DNA of 64,000 bases from Streptomyces sp. SA15 (GTDB lineage: Bacteria > Actinomycetota > Actinomycetes > Streptomycetales > Streptomycetaceae), in the NCBI RefSeq assembly GCF_002291145.1, contig NZ_NTGE01000197.1, positions 1 to 64,000 on the forward strand, given 5' to 3'. Positions 43,641 through 51,777 of this stretch are shown one piece after another. The translations under genes and the position numbers were made by a program. The first letter of the stretch is position 1. Every line of letters begins with the position of its first letter. The notes under the pieces are model-generated. The model did no database searches. It worked only from the letters and a program-made list of their open reading frames with translations, and was not told the origin of the DNA.

Positions 43641-43898
43641 TCACACGGCCATCCGCAGCCTGTTCTCCTCGTCAGGGTCCGTCGCGCCGGCATCCGGGCG
43701 CGCGGCCTCCATCAGCAGGGCGTCGGCCTTGGCGACCGCGTCGTAGATGTCGCTCGTACCCATCATCACGCACAGTGTGTAACTGACGTCCGCCAGTTCA
43801 CGTGCCGTCGCCTTCCTCTCCCTCTCCGCCTGAGCGATCCGCAGCGATGCGTACCGAGTCAGCAGCTTCCTGACGACCTTGGGGTCCGGAACGAGCAC
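43641..43898 (-). CDS. DUF5133 small protein
   Basis: GTG 43896-43898 with GAGAGGGG 7 bases upstream; 85 residues, VLVPDPKVVRKLLTRYASLRIAQAERE. This is the small helical DUF5133 family found widely in Streptomyces. The region RELADVSYTLCVMMGTSDIYDAVAKADALL is the family core. Function unknown; no signal peptide. Confidence 0.78.
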   Translation of the reverse strand: MLVPDPKVVRKLLTRYASLRIAQAERERKATARELADVSYTLCVMMGTSDIYDAVAKADALLMEAARPDAGATDPDEENRLRMAV

Positions 43899-44024
43899 GT
43901 AGCGCCCCTCTCTCGAGTTTTCGCTGCGTATGCCCGATCCGTGCCGGACCATGCGTCTGAGTGGCCGCGCGGGGCGCATTTGGCGCAAAACCGTTACTTC
44001 CCGTCTTGCGCTCCCCGTGCGCCG

Positions 44025-45797
44025 TCAGGCGACCTGCCCGCTGTGCAGCGCCGTGTACGCCCCGCCCCGGCGCAGGAGTTCCTCGTGCGTGCCGATCTCC
44101 TGGATACGGCCGTCCCCCATCACCACGATGCGATCCGCGCCCCGTACGGTGGACAGCCGGTGCGCCACCACGAAGGTGGTGCGGCCGTGCAGCAACCGGG
44201 CGAGCGCCTGCTGTACGAGGGCCTCCGACTGGGTGTCCAGCGCCGAGGTCGCCTCGTCCAGGACGAGGACTCTGGGGTCCCGGATCAGGGCGCGGGCGAT
44301 GGCGAGGCGCTGACGCTGCCCGCCGGACAGCCGGGCGCCGCGCTCGCCGACCAGGGTGTCCAGGCCCTGCGGCAGCCGGTCGACGAACTCCAACGCGTTG
44401 GCGTCGCGCAGGGCAGCCCGCACCGCCTCCTCGTCGGCCTCGTCCTCCATGCCGTAGGCGACGTTCTCCCGGATCGTGCCGTCGAACAGGATCGACTCCT
44501 GCGGTACGACGGAGACGAAGCGCCGGTACGTGCGCAGGTCGAGGGTGTTCATGTCGGTCCCGTCGAGCAGCAGCCGGCCCGAGGTGGGCCTGATGAAGCC
44601 GATGACGAGGTTGAGGACCGTGGACTTGCCCGCGCCGGACGCGCCGACCAGGGCGACGGTCTCGCCCGGCGTGACGGAGAGCGTGAAGTCCCGTACGGCG
44701 GGCCGGCCGCTGTCGTCGTAGGCGTGGCCGACGCCTTCGAAGGTGACGGCGCCGCGCAGCGCGGCGAGTTCGGTCTTGCCCTCGTTGTCCTCGAGTTCGG
44801 GCGCCTGAAGCACCTCGCCGACCGAGCGGACGGATTCCAGACCCTTGGTGATGACCGGGGCGAGCCCTGCCAACGTTGTCGTGGAGTTGGTGAGCGTGGT
44901 CAGGAAGGCGCTGAGCATGACGACGTCGCCGGGGGTGACGCCCCAGACGCCGTGGTACGAGATCAGCGCGGCGCCGGCCAGGACCAGCACGCCGACCACG
45001 TTGAGGACGACCCAGGCCAGCGAGGCGAACCGGCCGTTGACGAGATCGAGGCGCATCCCGGAGGTCAGCAGCCGGCGCAGGGTGCCGTCCATGCGGCGCA
45101 GCGCCTTGCCCTCCAGGCCGTGGGCGCGGGTGACCGGGATGAGCCGGGTCATCTCCGTCACTCGGGACGACAGTGTCTCGACCTCGTGCCGGAAGTGCTC
45201 GTTGTGGGTGCGCAGCCGGGCCCGGAGCCGGGCGACGACCATCGCGGCGGCGGGTACGACGACGAGGAAGACGGGGACGAACTCCGGTGTGCGGACGGCG
45301 ATGATGACGAGGCCGCCGACGAGCACGGTGGTCGCTCCGAGCCCGGTCTCGGCGGTCTGCTGCACCATCTGCTCGACGGTCTCGACGTCGCGCACCACCT
45401 TGGCCTGGAGCACACCGGCGCTGACGCGGGAGTGATAGCCGATGGACAGCTGCTGCATGCGCGTGCACAGCGCGGAGCGCAGGTCGGTGCCCATGCGGCG
45501 CACGCTGCCGTACAGGAGGCGTACGTACAGGAGGTGCAGCGGGTAGTTGACCAGCAGGATGAACAGGATGATCCCGGTGCTCGTCCAGAGCCTTGAGACC
45601 GGCTGGTGCTGGACGACGGTGTCGATGATGGACGCGGTGATCAGCGGCAGCAGCCAGACGGGGCTGTGCTTGACCGTGAAGATGCCGACCGCCGCGGCGA
45701 GGCGGTGGCGGTCGGCACGGAACAGGTAGGCGAGGGTGCGTACGGGATGTTCGTCCCGGTAGCGATGGTCGAGCGGTCTCTCGAGCGACGACGCCAT
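44025..45797 (-). CDS. ABC transporter, fused permease and ATPase
   Basis: ATG 45795-45797; 590 residues. The N-terminal half has six hydrophobic segments of the ABC_membrane type. The ATPase half carries Walker A GASGAGKST (about 385), the Q-loop PQESILFDGT, signature LSGGQRQR, Walker B VLVLDEATSALD and the H-loop VAHRLS. This is a half-size exporter that must dimerise, with an intact catalytic Glu. No partner half-transporter is adjacent, so a homodimer is likely. A LacI-like site lies 33 bases upstream. Confidence 0.92.
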   Translation of the reverse strand: MASSLERPLDHRYRDEHPVRTLAYLFRADRHRLAAAVGIFTVKHSPVWLLPLITASIIDTVVQHQPVSRLWTSTGIILFILLVNYPLHLLYVRLLYGSVRRMGTDLRSALCTRMQQLSIGYHSRVSAGVLQAKVVRDVETVEQMVQQTAETGLGATTVLVGGLVIIAVRTPEFVPVFLVVVPAAAMVVARLRARLRTHNEHFRHEVETLSSRVTEMTRLIPVTRAHGLEGKALRRMDGTLRRLLTSGMRLDLVNGRFASLAWVVLNVVGVLVLAGAALISYHGVWGVTPGDVVMLSAFLTTLTNSTTTLAGLAPVITKGLESVRSVGEVLQAPELEDNEGKTELAALRGAVTFEGVGHAYDDSGRPAVRDFTLSVTPGETVALVGASGAGKSTVLNLVIGFIRPTSGRLLLDGTDMNTLDLRTYRRFVSVVPQESILFDGTIRENVAYGMEDEADEEAVRAALRDANALEFVDRLPQGLDTLVGERGARLSGGQRQRLAIARALIRDPRVLVLDEATSALDTQSEALVQQALARLLHGRTTFVVAHRLSTVRGADRIVVMGDGRIQEIGTHEELLRRGGAYTALHSGQVA

Positions 45798-45829
45798 GGG
45801 CGGTGGTCCTTCGCGGTTGCCGTGGGCAG

Positions 45830-45843
45830 GGCAAGCGCTTTCC
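45830..45843. promoter_or_regulatory. LacI-type operator-like palindrome
   Basis: GGCAAGCGCTTTCC is a 14-bp near-palindrome centred on AGCGCT (one mismatch) located 33-46 bases upstream of the ABC transporter start, resembling binding sites of LacI-family sugar regulators. Confidence 0.4.
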
Positions 45844-45918
45844 TTCCCTGGCGGACAAGGAGTACACCAGGCAGGGGAAGGAGCCTCGGAGAGGGTGCCG
45901 ACGTTCTGGTGGGAGGCG

Positions 45919-46491
45919 TCACACGCCCAGCGTGCGGGCTAGCTCCGTCGTGGCGCGGGCGATCTCGGTGTCCTTCTCGGCCATCAACCGCCGCAGGGCG
46001 CCGCGCCGTTCGTGGACGGCCTGTCGCGCGGCGCGCTCCCACACCACATGGTTCTCACGGTGGTTGAGCAGCTTGGGATAGACGGCGGCCGTGCTCTCCC
46101 ACTGCCGGGCGTCGGCGATGCTCTTGAGCAGCTGGATGATCTCCGCGCGGCAGGTGACGTCGGGCCGCTGGGCGAGTTCCCACAGGAAGGGGACCGTGGC
46201 GGCGGTGGCCTGTTCCACGACGAAGCCGTACTGGCAGACACGTCCCCGCAGTTCGCCGAGTGCGGCGCGGGCGGTGTCGGCGTCGCCCCGGGCGACGCGG
46301 TCGAGGAGCCGCGGGATGGCCGCCGCGCAGCCGGTGGAATCCTGGATCTCGCGCCACGGCACCCGGTCCAGGCCCGTCAGGGGCGTGGTTCTGGCCGTAC
46401 CGGTGGGCGGCACGGGGTGGTCGGTGCGCTCGGTGCTCGGCTGGCGCTTCGGAGCGGTGCGCATGGCGTGGGGCCTTTCCGCGGCGGTCAT
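45919..46491 (-). CDS. Helical repeat protein coupled to an ATPase-fold gene
   Basis: ATG 46489-46491 is one base past the preceding stop, suggesting coupled translation; 190 residues (ATG 46464 is an alternative). The last 130 residues, PWREIQDSTGCAAAIPRLL to TTELARTLGV, are regular alpha-helical and HEAT-like, with two Cys (RVCQYGF, DVTCRAE). No membrane segment. Pairing with an RsbW-like ATPase suggests a protein-interaction role. Confidence 0.75.
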   Translation of the reverse strand: MTAAERPHAMRTAPKRQPSTERTDHPVPPTGTARTTPLTGLDRVPWREIQDSTGCAAAIPRLLDRVARGDADTARAALGELRGRVCQYGFVVEQATAATVPFLWELAQRPDVTCRAEIIQLLKSIADARQWESTAAVYPKLLNHRENHVVWERAARQAVHERRGALRRLMAEKDTEIARATTELARTLGV

Positions 46492-46492
46492 G

Positions 46493-46987
46493 TCAGGGGG
46501 GAGGGAAGGTCGACAACTTGGCCCAGACGGTCTTGCCGGCCGGGGGTTTGAGGGTCCAGCCCCACTCCTCGGCCAGAGCGTCGACGATGCACAGGCCACG
46601 GCCGTGCTCCCGCAGACCGGAGCCGTCGGTGGCCGGGTACTCGGGCGGGTTGTCGCCCGAGTCGGAGACGGTGAGCATCACATGGGCTGGATCGAGCAGC
46701 AGGCCGAGCCAGACTTCCGTCTCGCTCGCGGGGAGCCGGGGCAGCGCGTGGGCCACGGCGTTGGCCGCGAGTTCGGTGATCACCAGGGCGGCGTCGTCGC
46801 TGCGGTGGTCGAGCGACCAGCAGTGCAGCGTGTCCCGGGTGAAGGACCGGGCCTCGGCGAAGCCCTCCCCGCTGCATCTGATGCGCAGTACGGCGGAGCC
46901 GGCGGCGTCGCTCGGGCGCACCGGCCTCAGGGACGGTTGCTCACTCGGGTCCACCGTTCGCGGCCGCGGCGGGAGCCCGCCGGTCAT
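46493..46987 (-). CDS. ATP-binding protein, RsbW/HATPase_c_2 type
   Basis: ATG 46985-46987 is chosen because GGTGGAG lies 7 bases upstream; a TTG at 47080 is in frame but has none. 164 residues. The histidine-kinase-like ATPase motifs are the N box LVITELAANAVAHALPRLP, the G1 box VSDSGDNPPEYP and the G2 box LREHGRGLCIVDALAEEWGW. Streptomyces has many such orphan anti-sigma-type kinases, often beside DUF397-XRE pairs as here. The partner is unknown. Confidence 0.88.
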   Translation of the reverse strand: MTGGLPPRPRTVDPSEQPSLRPVRPSDAAGSAVLRIRCSGEGFAEARSFTRDTLHCWSLDHRSDDAALVITELAANAVAHALPRLPASETEVWLGLLLDPAHVMLTVSDSGDNPPEYPATDGSGLREHGRGLCIVDALAEEWGWTLKPPAGKTVWAKLSTFPPP

Positions 46988-47114
46988 GTCCGCTCCACCT
47001 GCCCCGGGCAGCACCTCACCGGGCTGCCGGAGCACGTGGTTCGCAGGTGATGACACGACATCTCCCTGATGCGACGTCAAGACAGCGGGCCAACGTGGGG
47101 GTTGACGCCGGAGC

Positions 47115-47165
47115 TATTATCCACGCTGACAGCGTCCGCGTGCAATTGCACGAGAAATTGCACGA
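47115..47165 (-). promoter_or_regulatory. Promoter of the ATPase operon overlapped by an operator palindrome
   Basis: On the minus strand TTGCAC (-35) and GATAAT (-10) are 18 bases apart and face the ATPase gene. GTGCAATTGCAC, a perfect 12-bp palindrome (47140-47151), covers the -35. AATTGCACGA occurs twice with 12-bp spacing (47144 and 47156), and ACGCT-N3-AGCGT sits between the promoter boxes. The divergent DUF397 and XRE genes make an XRE-type regulator the obvious candidate. Confidence 0.6.
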
Positions 47166-47265
47166 AAGACGGGTGGGGCGGGAGGGGCCGTGGAACGCGG
47201 TCCGTCCCTTCCCGTCAGGCCGGGCACGGCGCCCGGTGAGGAACGTGAACAGCAAGGAGACTGCG

Positions 47266-47496
47266 GTGCCACCAGTGCAGAACGGAGTGCGGGCGAGTTC
47301 GTTGGACGCCCGCTGGATCAAGAGCCGGCACAGCAACGCCGAGGGCAACTGTGTGGAAGTGGCCGCTCTGGTCGGCGGGAGCATCGCGCTGCGCAACTCC
47401 CGTGACCCCGACGGTCCGGCCCTCGTCTACACGCCGGCCGAGGTCGCTGCGTTCCTCGCCGGCGCGAAGGAGGGCGAGTTCGACCACCTGCTGTGA
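47266..47496 (+). CDS. DUF397 protein
   Basis: GTG 47266 with AAGGAG 7 bases upstream; 76 residues (a GTG at 47245 is possible). LDARWIKSRHSNAEGNCVEVAAL and IALRNSRDPDGPALVYTPAEVAAFLAGAKEGEFDHL are the complete DUF397 domain. In Streptomyces DUF397 proteins pair with XRE/DUF5753 regulators, as in the BldB/WhiJ-like systems; one is encoded 99 bases downstream. Confidence 0.92.
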   Translation: MPPVQNGVRASSLDARWIKSRHSNAEGNCVEVAALVGGSIALRNSRDPDGPALVYTPAEVAAFLAGAKEGEFDHLL

Positions 47497-47595
47497 CGGA
47501 GAGGTCGACTCCCTTGCGTACACGGATGGATGCGGTGAGGCACGGCGGAGTGCGATAATGTAAGTCGCCTCTATGCCGGTTTACTGGGAGTCAGG

Positions 47596-48513
47596 ATGTC
47601 CGCCGAGTCGCATCGCATCTCCCGTCTGCAGCCGTATCTGGACCGCCCGGAGCCGGCTCCGACCCTGCTGAAGATGCTGGTCGGCGTGCAGCTTGCGGGT
47701 TTCCGCGAGGACGCCGGGTTCGCCCAGGACCAGGCGGCGCGCGCTCTGGGGTTCAGTGCGGCGAAGCTGTCCCGCATCGAGTCGGGCAAGGGCCGCCGTC
47801 CGCCCGCGGAGGGCGACGTCCGCGCGCTGCTGGAGCTGTACGGCACCGATGACTACGAGGCGTCGGTGCTGCTCCAACTTCTGCGGCGCGCCGGTGAGCC
47901 CGGCTGGTGGCAGCGCTACGACAAGCGGTTGATGCCCGAGTGGTTCGACCGGCTGGTCGGCCTCCAGGAGGCGGCCGCCGCGATCCGTACCTTCGAGATC
48001 CAGTACGTGCCCGGCCTGTTGCAGACCCCCGACTACACCCGGGCAGTGGTGGAACGCGGTCTGCCCGCCGCGGCCGCCGGCGAGGTCAGGCGCCGGGTCG
48101 AACTGCGCACGCGGCGCGCGGAGTTGCTGTTGCGCGCGGATGCCCCGCAGCTGTGGGCGGTCGTCGACGAGTCGGTGCTGCTGCGTGTCCTGGGCAGTCG
48201 CGAGGTGATGCGCGAGCAGCTCAAGCATCTGGTCGAGATGGCCGAACGCCCGAACGTGACCGTGCAGGTCGTGCCGCTGGACGTCTCGGGTGCCTCGGCG
48301 CCGTCCTTCCCGATCACGTATCTCCGTTTCGGCGGCTTGGACCTGCCGGACGTCGTCTACCTCGAGCACATCAAGAGCGCCAACTTCCTCGAGGACCGGG
48401 ACGAGACGGAGGAGTACCGCCTCGCTCTGGACCGGCTGGCCGACGAGGCGCTCGAACCGAGGGATTCGCTGGAACTGCTGCGCGGGACGATGAAGCAGCG
48501 TTACGGCGCCTGA
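47596..48513 (+). CDS. XRE-family regulator with DUF5753 sensor domain
   Basis: ATG 47596 with GGGAGTCAGG upstream; 305 residues. The N-terminal helix-turn-helix LAGFREDAGFAQDQAARALGFSAAKLSRIESGKGR (about 34-68) is classical XRE. The rest is DUF5753, with EIQYVPGLLQTPDYTRA and VYLEHIKSANFLED as typical blocks. With the DUF397 gene and the ATPase/HEAT operon it forms a common Streptomyces regulatory island whose inputs are generally unknown. It probably binds the palindrome at 47140. Confidence 0.92.
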   Translation: MSAESHRISRLQPYLDRPEPAPTLLKMLVGVQLAGFREDAGFAQDQAARALGFSAAKLSRIESGKGRRPPAEGDVRALLELYGTDDYEASVLLQLLRRAGEPGWWQRYDKRLMPEWFDRLVGLQEAAAAIRTFEIQYVPGLLQTPDYTRAVVERGLPAAAAGEVRRRVELRTRRAELLLRADAPQLWAVVDESVLLRVLGSREVMREQLKHLVEMAERPNVTVQVVPLDVSGASAPSFPITYLRFGGLDLPDVVYLEHIKSANFLEDRDETEEYRLALDRLADEALEPRDSLELLRGTMKQRYGA

Positions 48514-48519
48514 ACCCGC

Positions 48520-48552
48520 AACGCCCCCCGCAGGAGTCCCGTGGGGGGCGTT
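48520..48552 (+). terminator. Hairpin terminator after the XRE gene
   Basis: AACGCCCCCC and GGGGGGCGTT are perfect 10-bp arms (48520-48529, 48543-48552) with a 13-base loop, 6 bases past the stop; a T-containing run follows. Confidence 0.85.
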
Positions 48553-48585
48553 CGTGGTTTCTCAGTGCTGTTCGTTTCTCGGGTG

Positions 48586-49404
48586 CTACGGGAGGCGGGC
48601 GACGCCGCCGAACTCGATCCATTCGTGGGTGAGCTGACGGGGCGCCACCTCGGAGTCCGGTCGCCAGGTGGAGACCTCCATGAGGCCCGGTTCGAGGATC
48701 TCCAGCCCCTCGAACCACTCGGCGACGTCCTTCTGCTGACGGACCCGGCCCCAGTGCCCCTGGGTGGCCTGGTCCATGAAGTTGGTGACGAAGTCACGGA
48801 CTTCGGGGTCCTCGCTGACCAGCTGGCACATCACCATGAAGCTGCCGGGCGCCAGCCGTTCGACGACACGGCGGACCAGGGCGGGGGGACCGTCGGTCTC
48901 GCTGTCGGGGATGCAGTGCATCACCGAGTTGAACAGCACGGCGACGGGCTGGGAGAAGTCGATCAGACGCTTGGTGTCCGGGTGCGAGAAGATCGCGTCG
49001 GTCTCCCGCATGTCCGCGTGGATGACGGCCGTGCGCTCGTCCTGCTCCAGCAGGGCGCGGCCGTGGACCAGCACCATCGGGTCGTTGTCGACATAGATCA
49101 CGTGCGAGGTCGGGTCGATGCGCTGAGCGACCTGGTGGACGTTGTCCTGGGTGGGCAGGCCGGAGCCGTGGTCGAGGAACTGCCGGATGCCGTGGTCCGC
49201 GGCGAGCACCTTGACGACCCGCTGCAGGAACCGCCTGTTGTTGATGGCCAGGCGACGCGTGCTCGGAACGACCTTGTCGAGTTCCTCGCACGCCGCCCGG
49301 TCGGCCGCGTAGTTGTCCTTGCCGCCCAGGTAGTGGTCGTACATGCGCGCGGCCGTGGGTACGGTGGCGTCGATCGACGTGGACAGCTGCTTACCCGTGT
49401 GCAT
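48586..49404 (-). CDS. SAM-dependent methyltransferase, DUF574 (SAV_2177) family
   Basis: Two ATGs are adjacent (49407 and 49404); GGGGG spacing favours 49404, giving 272 residues. Family marks are SIDATVPTAARMYDHYLGGKDNYAADR, FLDHGSGLPTQDNVHQVAQ (SAM motif I), VIYVDNDPMVLVHGRALL and VAVLFNSVMHCIPD. This is a methyltransferase-fold family abundant in Streptomyces near XRE/DUF397 genes; no substrate is established. Minus strand, convergent with the XRE gene. Confidence 0.92.
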   Translation of the reverse strand: MHTGKQLSTSIDATVPTAARMYDHYLGGKDNYAADRAACEELDKVVPSTRRLAINNRRFLQRVVKVLAADHGIRQFLDHGSGLPTQDNVHQVAQRIDPTSHVIYVDNDPMVLVHGRALLEQDERTAVIHADMRETDAIFSHPDTKRLIDFSQPVAVLFNSVMHCIPDSETDGPPALVRRVVERLAPGSFMVMCQLVSEDPEVRDFVTNFMDQATQGHWGRVRQQKDVAEWFEGLEILEPGLMEVSTWRPDSEVAPRQLTHEWIEFGGVARLP

Positions 49405-49632
49405 CATTCCCCCAGCTTCGTGCCGCGCCAACTGGCCTGGCAGGACAGGGAGTCCATCCTAGGGACCCGACGATCGCCGATGCCAGTCCATGCGCGATCC
49501 TCCGCAGTGGAAGGGTGAGGTCGAGCGGGGATGGGGCGGGCGCGCCGTCCGTTTGTGAGCCGGCGCGTCGGCCGCGGTGGGCAGGCTGGGCTGCCGTCTC
49601 AAGCCCGGCTCCCCAGCCCGACACCCCTCACA

Positions 49633-50490
49633 TCAGGCGGCATCCAGCTCCGCGACTTCCTCCGGGGTGAGGACGAGGTCCGCCGCGGCGGACGAGTCGC
49701 GGATCGTCTCGGGGCGGCTCGCGCCCGGGATCGGTACGACCACCGGTGACTTGGCGAGCATCCAGGCCAGGCACACGCGCTGCGGGCTGACTCCGTGGGC
49801 CGCGGCGATCCGGGCGAACGGGGCGTGGGCCGAGCCCAGTTCGCCGGCGCGGGAGATGCCGCCGAGCGGGCTCCAGGGCAGGAAGGCGATGCCGAGTTCG
49901 TCGCACAGGCGCAGTTCGGGCTCGCTGGAGCGGAACGCCGGGGAGAACTGGTTCTGCACGGCGACCAGCCGACCGCCGAGGATCTCGTTGGCCTGCCCGA
50001 TCTGCTCCGGATCGGCGTTGGAGATCCCCGCCATGCGGATCTTCCCCTCGTCGAGGAGGTCCCGGATCGCGCCGACGGACTCCGCATACGGCACCTTCGG
50101 GTCGGGGCGGTGGAACTGGTAGAGGCCGATGGCCTCCACGCCGAGCCGGCGCAGGGAGGCCTCGCAGGCTTCCTTGAGGTGCCCGGGGCTGCCGTCCAAC
50201 GTCCAGCTGCCGTCTCCGGGGCGCAGATGGCCGCCCTTGGTGGCGACCAGGACGTCCTGGCCCCGGTCGTGGGTGGCGAGTGCCTTGGCGATGAGGGTCT
50301 CGTTGTGGCCGACCTCGTCGGCGCCCATGTGGTAGGCGTCCGCGGTGTCGATCAGTGTGAGGCCCGCGTCGAGGGCGGCGTGGACCGTGGCGAGGGATCG
50401 TGCCTCGTCCGGTCGCCCCTCGATGGACATGGGCATGGCGCCGAGGCCGATCGCGCTGACTTCGATGTCACCGATGCGGCGAGTGTGCAT
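49633..50490 (-). CDS. Aldo/keto reductase
   Basis: AAAGAGG lies 9 bases before ATG 50490; 285 residues. The TIM-barrel motifs include LIDTADAYHMGADEVGHNE (catalytic Asp and Tyr), VLVATKGGHLRPGDG (Lys), LYQFHRPDPKVPY (His) and VVPIPGASRPETI (NADP binding). It should reduce aldehydes or ketones with NADPH. It is monocistronic; between its stop and the DUF574 gene I see no gene in 228 bases. A palindromic element lies 58 bases upstream. Confidence 0.9.
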   Translation of the reverse strand: MHTRRIGDIEVSAIGLGAMPMSIEGRPDEARSLATVHAALDAGLTLIDTADAYHMGADEVGHNETLIAKALATHDRGQDVLVATKGGHLRPGDGSWTLDGSPGHLKEACEASLRRLGVEAIGLYQFHRPDPKVPYAESVGAIRDLLDEGKIRMAGISNADPEQIGQANEILGGRLVAVQNQFSPAFRSSEPELRLCDELGIAFLPWSPLGGISRAGELGSAHAPFARIAAAHGVSPQRVCLAWMLAKSPVVVPIPGASRPETIRDSSAAADLVLTPEEVAELDAA

Positions 50491-50547
50491 GTGCTCGAGA
50501 CCTCTTTCGGCTGTCGCGCGGAAATCGATGGTGTCTTACGCCGCCAA

Positions 50548-50631
50548 CTAGTGCCCCGGCAGGCAACGTTTGCCCGTCAAGGAGCGCCCCACCGCGCAGC
50601 GGCCAAAGAACGTTGCCTGTCGGGGCACTAG
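50548..50631. mobile_element. 84-bp CTAG-bounded palindromic element
   Basis: Arms of 23 bp (50548-50570 and 50609-50631, one mismatch) flank a 38-base loop; both ends are CTAG. Arms begin CTAGTGCCCCGGCAGGCAAC. It is intergenic, between divergent genes, and does not share sequence with the 64-bp element except for the CTAG termini. Confidence 0.75.
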
Positions 50632-50702
50632 GTTCGCGGCGCCGGGCGCTCACCAGCCTCTCCGCCCGCTGTCCCGTAGGTCCAATAGAAGAATGAGAAC
50701 GC

Positions 50703-50725
50703 ATTCAGCAGCCGGGCTGCTGAAT
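50703..50725. promoter_or_regulatory. Strong 23-bp palindrome upstream of the Gfo/Idh reductase
   Basis: ATTCAGCAGC, CGG, GCTGCTGAAT is a perfect inverted repeat. GAATG-N6-CATTC overlaps its left side. It lies about 140 bases before the reductase gene, in a GC-poorer stretch (50680-50725), and could be an operator or the end of a lost transcript. Confidence 0.5.
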
Positions 50726-50864
50726 CCCTGCGGCGGAGGGCGAGCGGGTCGCCGAACCCGACGGGGCTTGCCCATCCGCCCTGTCGATGTGCGACGCTCA
50801 CCCTTGACCGTCGGCCACCCGGCACCGGTCGTCACCAGGTTCCACGGCGTGGAGAGGCGGCGGT

Positions 50865-51746
50865 ATGCGCATAGGACTGCTCGGCACCGGTCCCTGGGCG
50901 CGGATGGCTCACGCCCCCGCCCTGAGCGGGCACGACGAGCTGGACTTCGTCGGGGTGTGGGGCCGCCGCCCGGACGCGGCCAAGGAGCTGGCCGGCCTCC
51001 ACGGCACGCGCGCCTACGACGACGTGGACGCGCTTCTCGCCGATGTGGATGCCGTGGCCGTCGCGCTGCCCCCGACCGTGCAGGCCGAGCTCGCGGTGCG
51101 TGCCGCGGGGGCGGGATGCCACCTGCTGCTGGACAAGCCCCTCGCAGCGACCGTAGAGCAGGGGCGGGCCGTGGTCGATGCGGTCCAGGAGGCCGGCGTC
51201 GCCTCGGTGGTCTTCTTCACCACCCGCTACTGGACCGAGACCGAGGCGTGGATCACCGAACAGGCGGGCAGGGGCGGCTGGTTCACCGGCCGGGCGCAGT
51301 GGCTGGGTTCGGTGTTCACCGGTGACAGCCCGTTCGCGGACTCGCCGTGGCGGCGCGAGAAGGGCGCCCTGTGGGACGTCGGTCCGCATGCCCTGTCCAT
51401 CCTCCTGCCGGTGCTCGGCGACGTCCGGCGTGTGACGGCGGCAGCGCACGGCCCCGCCGACACGGTGCACCTGGTCCTCGACCATGCCGGCGGCGCGTCG
51501 AGCACCCTGACCCTGAGCCTCATGGCCCCGCCGGCGGCAGCGGGAGTCGAGGTCGAGCTGCGGGGCGAAGCGGGGGTGACGCTGCTCCCGGACAGCCAGG
51601 AGGGCCTCCTGCCCGCCGTCACCCGCGCCGCGGACGCCCTGCTCGCCTCCGCCCGCACCGGCCGCCCCCACCCGTGCGACGCCACGTTCGGCCTGCGGGT
51701 CACCGAGATACTGGCGGCGGCCGAGGACGTACTGAACGGCGGCTGA
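50865..51746 (+). CDS. Gfo/Idh/MocA family oxidoreductase
   Basis: GGAGAGG lies 5-6 bases before ATG 50865; 293 residues. The N-terminal Rossmann motif is MRIGLLGTGPWARMAHAPAL and the family's conserved LLDKPLAAT (EKP-like, here DKP) near 92 supplies the catalytic Lys. The C-terminal dimerisation half has the typical RREKGALWDVGPHALSILL with the substrate-contacting D and H. It acts on a sugar or cyclitol; which one is unknown. Confidence 0.9.
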   Translation: MRIGLLGTGPWARMAHAPALSGHDELDFVGVWGRRPDAAKELAGLHGTRAYDDVDALLADVDAVAVALPPTVQAELAVRAAGAGCHLLLDKPLAATVEQGRAVVDAVQEAGVASVVFFTTRYWTETEAWITEQAGRGGWFTGRAQWLGSVFTGDSPFADSPWRREKGALWDVGPHALSILLPVLGDVRRVTAAAHGPADTVHLVLDHAGGASSTLTLSLMAPPAAAGVEVELRGEAGVTLLPDSQEGLLPAVTRAADALLASARTGRPHPCDATFGLRVTEILAAAEDVLNGG

Positions 51747-51777
51747 TCCTCGCCCATGGCCGTGGGGGCCGCGTCGC

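Noticed and set aside
48586..49404. DUF574 methyltransferase as the missing graspetide methyltransferase
   Set aside because: It belongs to the SAV_2177-type family linked to DUF397/XRE genes and lies 7 kb away on another operon; it does not have an isoaspartyl-methyltransferase pattern.
49405..49632. 77-codon minus-strand frame (49391-49624) between the DUF574 and aldo-keto reductase genes
   Set aside because: No ribosome site, low-complexity Arg/Pro/Ala composition and no family resemblance.
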